From Callipepla californica brunnescens (Eukaryota; Chordata; Aves; Galliformes; Odontophoridae): a stretch of 64,000 nt of DNA. The stretch spans positions 9,749,591 through 9,813,590 of the forward strand of contig JALIRH010000026.1 of assembly GCA_023055505.1 (NCBI GenBank), given 5' to 3'. Below are positions 38,673-51,838 of this stretch, one piece after another. Below the pieces are notes generated by a model. The model saw only the letters and a list, made by a program, of their open reading frames with translations, was not told the origin of the DNA and did not search any database. Made by a program: the position numbers and the translations under genes. How positions within the stretch are numbered: position 1 is the first letter of the stretch; each line of letters starts with the position of its first letter.

Positions 38673-38792
38673 GGTGGAGTAAATGGCTTGACTGGAGAAC
38701 TAGAATTTGCCGAAAATGGGGGGAATCCCAATGTACACTTTGAAATTTTGGGGACAAATTATGGAGAAGATCTTGGCAGAGGCATCCGCAAG
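38673..38792 (+). CDS. GRID2: GRID2 internal exon, 120 nt (end of amino-terminal domain)
   Basis: The exon encodes 40 residues from [17 protein letters not shown] to [12 protein letters not shown], about residues 376-415 of GRID2. The acceptor is CCCAATAG ending at 38672 and the donor GTGAGG starts at 38793; both ends are phase 0 and the frame continues directly from IKK of the previous exon. GLTGELEF and [12 protein letters not shown] are typical of the last strands of the delta-receptor amino-terminal domain before the linker to the ligand-binding domain. Substitutions relative to the mammalian sequence I remember (VNGL for VSGL, FAEN for FGEN, GEDL for GEEL, GIRK for GVRK) are conservative. 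The next exon, expected to begin with residues like LGCWNP, was not found in the remaining 25 kb. Confidence 0.94.
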
Positions 38793-40319
38793 GTGAGGCT
38801 ACTTATGTTCAATCATGACACTGTTTCTCACTTATCTTTTAATCTTCCTGTTGTGCCAACCTGACAGAAAAATATCTGATGGCAGATAATGTGTTATATT
38901 CGGTTGCCAGGAATGAGAAATGGTAGAAAATTCTTTGATTTATTGGTTCCCATCCATTTTATTACTGCAAAGCACAGAGTATGTTAACCTGCTGGTAGGC
39001 TGTCAGAAAAGGCCAGTTTTGGAGGTTTTGGAGCCTATTTTAAAAAAAGCATATTTTACACCAGAAGATGTTTGGAGCACCCAGATTTATGCTTGATTTT
39101 TATGGTCATGGTAAGATGTTTCAATTGTTAGTTGATTAAAATTTATAGCTACGTAGCTACAAAATTCATAGCTAGGAAGAGAATGTCTGTCATAAAATGG
39201 ACAAAAAACGTGTAATTCCTTGTTTTAATTTCTACTAAATCATCTTGTACTTACAAATTTTTACAGAAAACTTGTAAAGTTAGTTGCTTCGCTGCCAGAC
39301 AAAGACCAAATACTGCGAAATAGATTTTTTGGGTAAATTGTATACACGTACAGAAAAAGGAATGGACCTCTGTTAGGAATCTATATCCTTACATTTGTAT
39401 GAACAGACCTCTGTCTTACATGGCGAACGATGCAGAAGTCACATCATACCTTTTAGGAGAATAGAAGACAGATAGATAGTCTCTTTTAGGAGTAACAATT
39501 CTTCAAAGATAAACGTGTTGAAAGTTAATACCAGGATTTTTTCATTTAGGGTATTGGATCGTGCTCTTCTTTATAGGTGAGAAACCTGAAGGGATTGTCT
39601 CAAAGCAGTTATCTTAATACGTGTATACTGCTTCCATGTGTCAGTGTCACTGTATGATGAAGTGCATCATTTGTCTGCGTACCTTCTGCAGTAAAAAGAT
39701 AAGTGCTCTGAAAGAAGAGAGAGATAAATAAGAAGTTAAAATTGACTCTAAACTCCTAGAATTTCTCCTTTGATTTTCATCAGAATTGTAATTCTATTCC
39801 TGCTGTTGCAAGCTCCATTATATCATCTGTTGTCAATAACTTAGTACGCACGTGCGCCTACAGCTATGTCACCTTCAGCAAAGATCTCAACAGATGCTTC
39901 AGAAGCTAAATGGGGCTGGATCTTGTTAACATTTGGAAGGACGCTTTGCAAAGCCTTTAGGCAATCAGAATGTTGGATGAGTTTGTTTCCCTCACCTACA
40001 AATTGAGCCTGTTTCAACATATTTGGGTTTGATTTATTTTCCATGCTATACATTTAGGAGCTATTTATTTTTTAGAGCAACTAAGTAGTCTTTCCTAACA
40101 CAAATCCATATGACTTCATTTAATTTAATTGATTGAATTTGGGTCGCTTTTGACTTCAGGCCTTTGAAGGTGAATGCCTGAGTCCAACGTTCAGCTGTGT
40201 TTTCTCATTTCACATAAAGATAGAAGGGAGAGAGATCCATGGAAAGAACTTGTGAAAATAGAAATATGAAAGGACTTGCTAGTTTTTCTTGCTCTTCTTT
40301 AATGCTTCTAAGCTTCTTC

Positions 40320-41616
40320 CATCCCTGGAAAGGTGGTGGAGCGTCTTGTTTCTGATGCCATCTCCAGGCAGCTGAAAGAGAAGAGAGTTATCAGGAGTAG
40401 TTACGTGGTTCACCAAGGGGAGGTCAAGCTCGACCAACCTGGTGGCCTTACAAGATGTCATGACTGGCTGGGTGGATGGGAGGAGAGTAGTGAATGTAGT
40501 CTACCTTGATTTCAGCAAGGCATTTGACACTTTCTCTCTCAAAATCTTTATAACAAAGCTGAGGAACTGTGGAATAGATGAGTGGATGGTGAGGTGGGTT
40601 GAGAACTGGCTGACTTGCAGAGCTGAGAGGGTTGTGATTGGCGGAATGAAGTCCAGTCGGAGGCCTGTACTTTGCATTGTTCCTCAGGGGTCAGTACTGG
40701 GTCTGGTCTTTTTCAGCATCTTTATCAATGACCTTGATGAGGGGTTAGTCTCCACCCTCAGCAAAGTTGCCAATGATACAAAGCTGGAAGGAATAGCTGA
40801 TACGATGGAAGGCTGTGCTGCCATTCAGCCAGACCTGGACGGGCTGGAGAATCGGGCAGAAAAGAGCCAGATGAGGTTTAACAAGAGCAAGTGAAGAGTG
40901 TTGCACCTAGGGAGGAATAACCACATGTGCTGTACAGGTTGGAGGATGAGCAGCTGGAGCTGAGCTCTGAGGAGAGTGACTTGAGGGTCCTGATGGATGA
41001 CGGGCTGGCCATGAGCCAGCAGCATGCCTTGGTGGCCAAGAAGGCCTGTGGCATCCTAAACATGGCCAGCAGGTCAAAGGAGGTGATCTTCCCCCTCTAC
41101 TCTGTCCTGGTGAGGCCTCACCTGGAGTACTGTATCCGGTTCTGGGCTTCCCAATACAAAAATTTCAGGGATCTCCTTGAAAGAGTCCAGAGAAAGGCCA
41201 CAACGGTGATAAAGGGCCTGGAGCATTTCTCTTTTTAGGAAATGTTTAGAGACCTGGGTCTGTTCAGCCTTGAGAAAAGAGGACTCAGAGGGGATCTGAT
41301 CCACACCTATAAGTATCTAAGGAGAGGGACAAGGGCAGACTCTTCTCAGCAGCGTGTGGAGATAGGACGGGGGGAAATGCCCACAAACTGAAACGTAGGA
41401 AGTTCCTCACAAATGTACATGGGAACTTCTTCACACTGAGGGTGACGGAGCACTGGCACAGGCTGCCCAGGGGGGTTGTGGAGTCTCCTTCTTTGGAGAT
41501 ACTCAAGACCCGCCTGGACGGGTGCCACCTGGGCTAGGGAGCTGCTTTGGGAGGGGAGCTGGACTCGATGATCTCTAGAGGTCTGTTTCAGCCCCTACAA
41601 TTCTGTGATTCTGTGA
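40320..41616 (+). mobile_element. CR1 LINE, 1.3 kb 5'-truncated copy with reverse-transcriptase remnants
   Basis: The copy covers the second half of CR1 ORF2 and the complete 3' untranslated region. Visible reverse-transcriptase features are VYLDFSKAFDT (motif A, about 40499-40531), QGSVLGLVFFSIFINDL (motif B region, about 40687-40737) and VANDTKLEG where intact elements have FADDTKL. One of the two catalytic aspartates is therefore replaced by asparagine. A frameshift lies near 40440 and the open frame 40442-40894 ends in a TGA that probably replaced a tryptophan codon. A second piece, 40927-41238, encodes the C-terminal part (MDDGLAMSQQHALVAKKACG). The 3' region has GGCACAGGCTGCCCAGG and ends in ATTCTGTGATTCTGTG. 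It is inactive, in sense orientation, and GC-richer than its surroundings. Confidence 0.95.
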
Positions 41617-42002
41617 AAGCTTACACTTAAAGAGGAAACTAATGAGCACGGGCACACAGAAATTTGCAAAGTAATGAGAGTGCGAAACAAGCTTTTTGGG
41701 CCCTCCTTGTTTACCCATTATTGTAGCTCAAGGACAAAGAGACACTGATTGTCTTTGGAAGGAAGTAATTGGTCAAAGAGAATGGAGTTCAGCACAGAAT
41801 ATCTTTAGACCACGAAACTCAGTTTTACAATGCCTTGTTCAGAGGAAAATCAAGGTTAAAAAAATTAGATACTGAAAACATGTATTTGTATTTTGTTTTG
41901 CAAGAAGAGCGTTTAAAATTAGAAGAGATTAGTGGAATTTTTTTATGTTGAAGGTAGCAATGTAAGTGTCTATATTCTGAGTTATTTGATGTAGCAAGTT
42001 TA

Positions 42003-42019
42003 AAAAAAAAAAAAAAAAA
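42003..42019. repeat. Poly-A run
   Basis: Uninterrupted A run of about 17 nt. Confidence 0.88.
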
Positions 42020-45000
42020 GCATCCAGAGCAGAAAAGATTTAATCTGTTCCAATACCTTTTTCTAAATGGCATTCAGTGATGCGGAGAAAGCTTTAGAAA
42101 GAGTCCAGATGTACTTTTCAGAGAAAGGAATTTTCTTTAGAAAGGCAGTCATGTATATACTGTGAGAATGTATCCTTCAAAAAAGTTCTCAATAATTATT
42201 TATTTACATGTATTTATTAACGTGAATTGTAAAAGAATGTGAAATAATAGTGGTATTTGTAGTCAGTGTCCACCCTAACCCTAACAATCAAGCTGGGGAT
42301 CCTATAACAATTACATCAGAGACAGAAAAGAAAATATTTCTTTAAGGTGAAAATGCCAGATGTTGGTTTTACTCGGTTGATAAAAGTTCATGTGTTTTCT
42401 TTGAGTTTTTATTTTTCAGAATGCGATCCACTAGTACTGGAAGCAAATTGTAATATTTACAGGAGTCACATAAATTTTTGTTAGGAAGACTAACTAAATA
42501 CACTTTAGTTTTTCACATGTTTAGTGGTCTCTCTACAGCACGGCCTAACCATTTTAATTTCTCAGCTCTAGTGGAAGCAGCTGCAATTAGGAGGCTGACT
42601 GAAATTTCTAAACAAATTCATCTTTCCTAATTAATATGTTTCCAAGTACTTCTGCAGATGATAAAAAGATTGAAATCGTGACAAAAGGCCCATTGAAGTC
42701 ACTGGGACCAAAAGTTCACATCAAGTCAAGTGTGTAAATATATATATATATTTTCCTAACGAATATTCAATTGATTGTAATTAAAGCAAGCAACATTTTA
42801 AAATGCACTCTGATTTCTCGAGTGTCCGAATTCTATTTGAAGTCAGTTCTGCTTCGGTCAGAGAGTTATTCTGTAACTTCTGAAAGGTTCACCTGTATTC
42901 ACAGGTTAATAATCCTGGGACTCGAAAAATGCAAATAGTTTAGAAGTTATCAAGATGTTGCATTTTTTTTGTCCTTGCTGGCCAATTTTTACCATGTACC
43001 TAGTAGAAGCTGTCTGAGGGTCCCCCCCTTCCACGTCCATGTGTTAACATACCTGGAAGGCAGCGGGAGCACTGAAGTGAAAAGTCATTGGGTAAGGGTA
43101 TTTCATCTAGCAAAGAATTAACAAATTCAGCAGATTCGTGGATTTGCCTGAAATACAGTTTCTTTATGCTACTTATCTCACCTGGATGCACTGTTACATC
43201 TGTAAATACCATCCATCACCTTCCAGACCAGGGATCGTGTAAGCTGTATGTGTTGCCAGGGTCAGATACTTGAAGTAAAACAACCAGATCGCTGCCAGAT
43301 ACTGATTTTATTGAAACCAGTAGTGTTTCAGTCCCAAAGGAACTGCAGAAAAACTCTTGCCTTTACACATCCTGCTGTGGCCTGTGTTTGTGCAGATATA
43401 GTTATATCCAGTGAGAGACAAGGGAGTATTTCTGACATTTCTCTGTTGGCATTTGTCTGTTGGTGTTTGACATTTGAGTATGTATTCTTTGACATTTAAA
43501 TTTCACTGCGATACTTTTATCTATACTGTTGAAGTAAAAGCTGCCATTCCTCTGAATAACCATCCAACATACAAATGAATGAAAGGGAGCTCACTGCTCA
43601 GAGGAGTGCTGTTTTATATCTTAGCGGTGTAGAAAGCAGCACTGCAGAAATAAAGTGGTTTTCATGTTTCATCCATTGCTCCTTGAAATTCAGTGCGGGC
43701 TCATCCTCGGAGGCTTTGAGGCAGACCTTTTGAAAGTTATAGGACTTTCTTGCTCTTCCCACACTGTTTTTCTTATCAGGTATGGGCAATTGGAGACCGT
43801 GGTGCGTTTCACCCTGCCTTTCTATCACTATTAGCATACACCCACCTCCTATGGATTTTCCTTCTCTTCTTGACACGGGTTCTGTAGTTTCCTCCAGCCA
43901 GCCTTTGTCTTTCTCCCTCTCTGCACCACAATGTGCTTGTCAGGGCTCAATTTGCATTCAGAGTACCTGGGGTTGTCTCAGAGCAAGCAGGAAGATGGAT
44001 ACCCTGTGAGTGGGGTGGCTGAGTCGCCCAGGATGCTTTGAGCCTGCGGTGTTTGTCTGGTAGGATTTCATGGCTCCGTCCTAAATGTTTTTCGTGTGAT
44101 GACCTTGAGGAGAAAATGTTACAAATCTTAACCTAAGGGGTATCTATAGTGCAAAGCATTTCACGTGTATGAGGGTGAAGAAGCCATAGTGCTGTGCTGT
44201 TCCTCTCTCCTCTGCTAGCATGAGTGATGAGACCTTCCCTGCAGCATCAGTTCATGCAGGGTTCTTTTAGAGATTATGATTACGTGTCGCGTGGAACATG
44301 TTATATTTGTCATAATTATGCAAAAATGTGGAAGTTCTTTTGGAATTTTTTTTCTGGTAAAATGATTACGGCTTCTTCTGCTTCATCGGAGAACAACTGT
44401 TTATAATCGTGGCTTTCTTTTGTCATCCGGTATATCTGTTTTTCTTACATTTGCTCCAAGAAGCAACAGTGTGAGTTTGGCTTCTCTTGTGGGGAAATTT
44501 CTGTCTCTTCTGACACATTTAAAATGTTGTTTTGTTTTGTATTCTGGGTGGGGGGCATCTTTTTTCTCTAATTTCCTAATACTTCATTAGTTAAAAAAAG
44601 TTGGGCAGCTCTGCTGGCTTGTTAGCTAGCACTATTTAATCACCAAGAATGGACACAGTATTTCCTTCGTGTTTAGCTACATGAAGCAAATTTTAAGTTC
44701 ACCTGTTCTCCTTGTGATCGTGATCAAAGGTAGAGTTCTGTAATGTGATTTAAAAATGTATATATGTCAGCAGTTGGTACTTTAAGCTGTGGTCTGTTCC
44801 AGCTGCTTTTAAAGGCTGACTTGCAATTTATGATGTGACTGAAAGAGACGCTCACAATTTTCAGAGGGTTACTGATGGTGTGTTTTTCAGTGAGTTTAAA
44901 AGAAATGCCGTGTCTGCTCTGCCTCTAGTATTGATAGAAATGATAGACCTGGCACAGTACTAAAATGATACTCTCTTTAAAGCAACTTGGAATACATAAG

Positions 45001-45520
45001 TGGTTTGTTAAAAATGAAATAAGCTACTTAATGCCAACAGAAAAGAAATAATGAAATACCTTGGTGGACTGGGACCTGCTACTTCTGCTCATTGCAGTTT
45101 TTATACCTGCTGAAGAGTAACATTCCTTCCTTAATTTAGTGCTGTTCAATGTATGAAGACACAGTGAACAGTCCTTCGCTTTCTGCTAGCTTCTTAAAAT
45201 TTTTAGTAGCATCTCAGTGAAATTTGATTTGGCTAGGATGTTGTTTCACATTCACAGTGAACTTTGTGTTAGTAGAGAGCGATGACTGGCTTGAAAATGC
45301 AACTCCGGTTAGCTTAAAAGTCAAACTAAACAAAAACTGTGTATATTAGACTTTTGAAGGCCAAAGTAAGGGAAAACTGTATTCCTGAATTTTGTAAGTC
45401 TTAAAAAAGTATCTCTTTTGCTTTTGAATAAAGCATACTCTTTTAAAATGTGAGACTGAGGAAAGAGACAGAGAGGGACTCTAAGTATTCTGTGGCTTAC
45501 CACCTGGAAAAGAGATCCAA

Positions 45521-46017
45521 ATGCTGCTGTTGGATAGACGGGTGCCTGCCCTGAACCCAGGCTGTTTGTTCAGACGAGCCAGTATTTCAGTGTTCCTAAC
45601 GAAAGTCAAGAGAAGAAGCCAGAGAGAGGTACAGTGCCTCGGTGGATTCGGCCAGAGCAATACAGAAGACCAAGGTTCAAGTCCTTCTAGTGATCATTTA
45701 TTTATGCAAAGCAACTACTATAGGGTGTGTTATGAGCAACCTACACGTTCCCTGTGAATTATTCACTTGTGGACTGGGACATCCACCGGGAATACATGAG
45801 TCTGGATCAGGAAAAATTAACCAGAACACAGATTCTCAGACTCCAAATAAAAGCCCACAAAACCAAGGCAAACTTAGTGCAATGGAAACATGGGACTCCA
45901 CCTGTTTCTCCTAAGAAGAAGGTCAGTAAGCCGTGTCTGCTGAACTCATATAGTCAGCGTTCAAACGCTGAGGGACCGGTCGTAAGAGAGCCGACTCTAA
46001 GCTGTGAGGTGGGGTAG
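45521..46017 (+). other. Cluster of overlapping ORFs of unknown origin
   Basis: Three + strand ORFs (45521-45757, 45642-45914, 45754-46017) overlap in a region less AT-rich than its flanks. The last one encodes a basic peptide with LTRTQILRLQIKAHKTKANL and TPPVSPKKKV, and directly at its KKK codons stands AAGAAGGTCAGT, close to a consensus splice donor. I recognise no protein family and no repeat. It could be an unannotated alternative exon, an old transposon remnant or chance. Confidence 0.18.
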
Positions 46018-49000
46018 GTGCCCAGATTTCTCAGCCTAAAATATTAAGGTTGAATGGCAGGTTAAAATTTGTCACAAGCAATTGAGATAGTGATTTACCC
46101 AGTTTTCAGCATGCAAATGGTTTGCTTTTTGTTGTGACATTTATAGTGTTTGAGGAGATTATCTTGAACCCTCCAAAATCTTTCAGGCTTCCTAGTAATA
46201 GCGTTTTACTCCTGGAATAGGAATGGTGGGGAAAAGAGAAAATGCAGGGTGGCAGGAGGGGACAGTGCAGTGGGACCTGGGGGAGAAGCATTGGTGTCAA
46301 ATGGATTTTTCCCTTGGGTGCTTGGTGCTCTGTAGTGTTTCTCTGGGCATTTTTGGCAGGGATATGTCTGTCTGTATTTTGCTCAGAATTTCCATCCTTG
46401 TCAAAACTGATATGGATGTTCTTACTGTAAACTGCTTTCAGAGCGAGTGAGACTTTTGACTGATTATTTTCATTAGAAGGAGATGATTTTTTTAATGTGT
46501 TTTAAATTATATAGTTTCATTCTTTGTATTCATATTTGTTCATCAGGTTAAGAGGATATATTTTACATCCCTCATGTTAAAAATGTGGTTGTCTTGACAG
46601 CAAAGAACAGGAAAAACGTTTTCCCCTTTCAAAGCTGTGATTTTAATTTCCCTTAATATGTTGTTATGACAGTGGACACTTGAGGAAGATCAGCTATTTA
46701 AAACAAAACCAAAAAACTATTTGTATCAGTAACTCCTGTTTTTCACTGATAATGTTAAGAAAGCGCCTAACCACAGCAGCTCCCACTTGATTATCCTGTG
46801 CTTATAAGTGGACATAAGAGCACAGTGTGCCACAAAACGTCATTCTTTCACTGTTAGAAATAGATATTCTTTTTCTCAGAATAGAGGAACATGCTGTCAG
46901 TTTGTTAAAAATCAGCAAACGTACAAACTAGGATGAGAAGGACAATTTGGACTGAAACGTTGGTCAGGTTAATATAACGTGGGGAACTTGGTTTGTTCCC
47001 ATTAGACAATTTTCCTTCATGTTTTGGTTCCCCTCTTTCTCTTGCACTTGCTATAGCTGTCCACAGGCTTAGCGGACCAAGGGACTTTTTTTCCATGCTC
47101 AACAACTGAAATTAGTAAGCATTTTCAGTTCTCACCGTGAGTACTTGGGTAACTTTTGAAAAATGTTTGCTATGGCTATCTGGCTTTTTCTTCTGCCTAA
47201 GAAGCTATGAGAGCCTCACAGTGAACGTGGATCTGCAGAACTGGCTGGCAAGTTGCAGTGGATTTTTATCCTCATATACTTCAGCTGAGCACATTAGCTT
47301 TGTAACTAATTTCAGAGATCTGAAGTGCTGGGGAACTTTGAAGTGCCTCCAAAGTGACATTTTAAATAATGTCAGAAGAAAGTGTGTATGATTAAAGAAT
47401 GGACTTAATGCTTCATTGACGTCCCAGGCAGCAATGCTGCTATGTGATTTTGAAAATCCCATTAGGGACTTCTCTTCACCTTTAAGGGAGCTCTCAGTGG
47501 GCGCTGCTTCAAGAATGTTGTTCATCTGTTCCTGAAATGAGTAGAATAGAGCACTCAGCTCAGCCTGAAATCACGTTTTTCAAGATAGAGATTCTCAGTG
47601 AAATGTAGGTAGATTTCAGAATGGAAGTGTTTAACGTTTGTCTTTTGCTGATCAGAATTGATTTGTTTTTGACCGGAGCTATCATCTGATGAGAAATATT
47701 TAATGTCTTGAATACTTGCAACTGGGATAAATGCACATTTTCCAACGATAAGTGCACTAGAGATCTTGAAGTTGATTCATTTGTGAAAAGGAAATAACAA
47801 CTAGATCTTCTAACGATTAAATATTTCCGTCCAAATTTGGATGTAAAGCAGGCATAGTCAGTAATTAACGGTAACTGGAAAACCGTGTAGATAGGAGAGA
47901 TGAACAATAAAAAATCGAGCTACTTCTTTTAACAGGAGACATAAAGAGACAGTAGTGGGAAATGGGTCATTTAGCTTTAGCTTCTGAGGGTGCTGAAGGG
48001 TGCTGTTCAGTTCTTTGAATGAAGAGCTCGATGCACAGCTGGGGGAAGGCTGGCAAGTGTAAGGGCTATGATGCAGATCATAGGGCATAATATGCGGTAC
48101 TTCACCTACAGCGATTTTACCTGAATTAATTGTGTTGTCTTTATTTGCTCTTATTCTGAAGAATCATAAGATGATATTGACAGGATTAGATGGCCTGCTG
48201 TGTCCTGTCAAGACAGAGCCGTGTGTCCCCACAGTACTGAGCTGTTGCTAATCTGCAAATTTATCGTGAGTGGCGTTTTCTCAAAGGCTGTGTTGTTTCA
48301 GGACGCTGAGCCTCTCTGGTACACTGAAAGGTCTGGGAGGCTCACGTTGATCAGAACTATGCTGGCACAAGTTTTAAAGTAGACAGATCACTCTTATTTC
48401 ATATTGAGGTTGCTTTGTTCCAAGCTAACCTATTTATAGGAAAATATGAAAGCATGTCTGATTAGATGCTGAATGCTTGTGTACAGTGGAGATGAAAGCA
48501 AGGTTTTTTTAGCTGGTTCGCTTGTTTGTTTGTGGAAAGACTGCGTTTCATTGATCTTGACGTTGAATTTTATTCTATTGACAGCAGTCTCTGGTATTCT
48601 CCTGCAGTAGGATAAACAACCGTGGTAAACCCAGTGCCCATTCCTTCTGGGGACGTAGAGTGTTTGGTGGCACTTTCTACTACGACAGGGAGAACACAAG
48701 AGCAAACATTTTGACAGTGTTCTCCCTCCTCTGGCTGTGGGATACAGGAGAGCTAGTCAAGTCATAAGCTGTTTGTGAAACAGGTAGTTGAACCCGGTGA
48801 AAACGTCGAGTGTGCAGATTTCCACTTAGAGCACCCTCCATAATATATAGGTAATATCTACCACTCAGTCTTCTCAGCCTTGGGAGTAGGTTTACAGTGG
48901 GTAGAAATGTGACAACATCGGTGAAACTGACGAAGACTCACAATTCTTTGGTAAGGCTCAGTCACGCATAGGCAAGTGTCAGAAAATATTATATGAGCAG

Positions 49001-51062
49001 GGAGGTAAGGGTCAGCCATCCTCCAGTGCGAGGAGAGTGATGGCCACCAGGGAGAAGAGCTCAAGTTACTCTGAGTGTCCCATTAGGGCTAGGTAAGAAA
49101 ACGTGTGTGGGTGCAGCGATTAGCTGAAGAGGAAGAGGAGAAATGGTACGTCCAACTGTGGAAACTGCTTTCTGTTATTAGTGCAGCACAGCTTAAGTAC
49201 AGTACATTTGTGTTGTGCTGCTTTTAAGACAGATAAGAAACAAATGGGGATATCTGAAAAGACAAAGGGAAGTGATGTCAACTTAGACGATCATCGCTTA
49301 TGTAGAATTTTAGTGTTTAGCTCATGTATTTCACAATACGGCAGTTTAGCATGCATAAATCTTCATTTGTTTTGAAGTTTTGAGTTACTTTTTCATATGT
49401 ATCAGAATAATTTCAGAGTTATTAGTATTTTGTTTTGTCTCAATTTTGCATTTATAGCAATGCTAAGTTATGTCTCACGTTGAATCTTCCTGCAATTAGA
49501 AGAATCTTAGAAGCTATTTCCAGAGAAAAAAAGTTCCTTCTGTGTAACTAGGAAGGGCCGCCTGCTTGCACTTCTCAAGTTCTTTTCAGACGAAAAAGAT
49601 GAGGATGGTGTGGTTTTTGATGTCTTCATAATATTTATAGTTCTTTCATAATATTGATTTTTATTATTCGGCCCTAAAAGTACAGTGTTCAGGTTTTTGC
49701 CTGTTCTGCAGTTATGATATAGTGCCTTAATCAAAAGGTAAGTTAAAGTAAAAATTAATAATAAATATTCTTGCGACGGTGTATTTTTGCTTAAAAATGT
49801 ACTGCAGACGTAACAGAAAGAGAGAGGTATATATTGTCTCAAGTACTTCCCATTTTCATCCCCGTAGGCACAAGTTACTTTTCTTGATATAAGCTCTTTT
49901 TCTGAAAAATTAAGTTTTTCAGGGAGGGAATATTATATTTCAAGCAGTGTATATCTAGCAGCTGCGGGAGCTGTGTTAGTAAATTAACTCAGTCCTACTT
50001 CCAGTCCTACTTCTCTCAATTTCTCAAAACCTGTAAAACTTAATATGGCAATTTCTATATGAAGTGTGGCAGTGGGCAGAATATGCTTCTTAAGTATACA
50101 GGAAAGGATAGGGTGGAATTTATCGAAGAAGAGTTTGTATTGGAATTTGAACTCAAATTTAAATTGATACGTATAGGCAACTTTGTGTCAGCTTAAAAAG
50201 AGCCACTGAAATGCATTGCAACTGAGGATATTAAACTAATGATGATGGTAAGCTAATCATTTGCTATGATCAGTAACTTGAACCAATCTGCAGGAAGCAG
50301 AAACATTTATCAAGAGTAAAGTACATGATATACTACTGTAGGAAAAAGTGTCTCTCTTTAAAAATGTAACATAATTTTTTAAGCTGTGCATTATATTATC
50401 TGAGATACATATATAACATAAAAACATAAAGTAAGAAATAGTTTAGCTAGGGTTTAGTTAAATAGCAAATATCCACCGTCATCGCTCACTGGAACTGTGT
50501 CAGTTCATGCAGTGATGTTAAAACATCCACAAAACTTTTAAAAAGACTATCAGTCCCACTCATGCTACAGCAATTAAATGCTTTTGTAAACCCTTCTTCC
50601 TTGTGTCATCCCTGTTTTCATTAAGAGCTATCTTTGTCTTCCTTTTCATCCTTCTCCTGCAGTAACCACCTCGCTTTGCAATCCCCCTACCAGCCACTTT
50701 AGTCCTGCTGCTGCTTCGTTCAGCTTTTCCCTCAAATAACAAATTCTGCTTCTGAAGTTGGACTCTGTATCAGAATGTTTTGCCTTGCACTGTGCTACAC
50801 GGTGAGGTTGTAAGCCCCACAGGAGTATCGCATTAGCAAAAATTACGGTTCATGCCTTGCTGAGAGACTGTAGGCGATGGTGTGAAATGCGTGAAAGGTT
50901 CACAGAGAAAAAACCTGCTCAGACGTTATGTCCAAGCTTTAAATTAGGCTGGTGCTCTGATCTGCTGTCCTAGCAGTTTTGTTCACATAATGGATTGTAA
51001 CTAGCAAAGGAATTTTGATATTCAAACTCAGTGGAGCTTATTCCAGAACAGGGCAGCAACTT

Positions 51063-51092
51063 AAAAAAAAAAAATAAAAAATAAAAAAAAAA
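51063..51092. repeat. A-rich run with two T interruptions
   Basis: Thirty bases of A interrupted by single T at two places. Confidence 0.93.
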
Positions 51093-51817
51093 GTGCCACA
51101 TAAGTGATCGTTTGCTATCTCTGCAAGTTATTTGTATAAGGAGGAACAGATAAGGTCAACTTTCCGTTCTACAGAAAGATAATGTTATAAGGAAACATTT
51201 TATCCAGAAATACAGTGTGCAGTATTTCGATAGTCAAATTCTCTAGGCCAGATTTTAAGGTACAGCCTGTGTTTTCCCGATGCGTTGCAGCCTATTTGAT
51301 CACAAATTTTCTTTTGAAATGAATTTGAAAGGCTAAAGTAATTCACAGCTTGTTTGGCCTACAGTAAAGGCATAATGAGTTTCTTGATATGCCTGATTGT
51401 GGATAGTTACACTGTTTTTATGTTTGGCCTTGGGGCTTTTTGTACACGCGGAAGTTACTGTCCCCTCTTGCTACTAACTTTGCTGTTGAAGACCTGACAG
51501 TCTGCTTGTTTTTGGCGTTGCCACTTATTATGTCTGCAGGAAAGCAAACATGAAAAGACCACCTAAGTGATGGATATCTTTCCACACGAGGGTACAATCT
51601 TTATGTCACTTTGTGAGTGTAAGCTTCCAACGGATCGCATTAAATAGGAATCGTAGCTCTGAATACAAATGCTTTTAGCATCCGCATGTATTAAATAAAT
51701 TCTTTTCAGCCCGAAGGGAAAGGATTTTTCCGTCAAAGTGGTTTCATGACAAAGGTCTTCATACTGCTATTTTAATTTGGGGGAGAAAAGGTTAAACATG
51801 ATAGGCAACTTATGTTC

Positions 51818-51838
51818 TTTTTTTTTTTTTTTTTTTTT
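51818..51838. repeat. Poly-T run, 21 nt
   Basis: Uninterrupted T run. Confidence 0.95.

Noticed and set aside
41074..41528. Several minus-strand ORFs of 60-76 codons
   Set aside because: They are antisense to the GC-rich CR1 copy, where stops are rarer.
42273..42285. Telomere-like CCCTAACCCTAAC
   Set aside because: Only two repeats, and the similar TTAGGTTTAGGTTTAG at 14006-14021 is a variant; too short for an interstitial telomere.
45620..45692. Possible tRNA gene around the B box GGTTCAAGTCC
   Set aside because: The T stem has only four pairs, no acceptor stem forms with the expected upstream bases, and no anticodon arm can be drawn.
47205..48088. Three successive minus-strand ORFs (106, 115 and 76 codons)
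   Set aside because: Different frames, low-complexity composition, no recognisable family; treated as chance.
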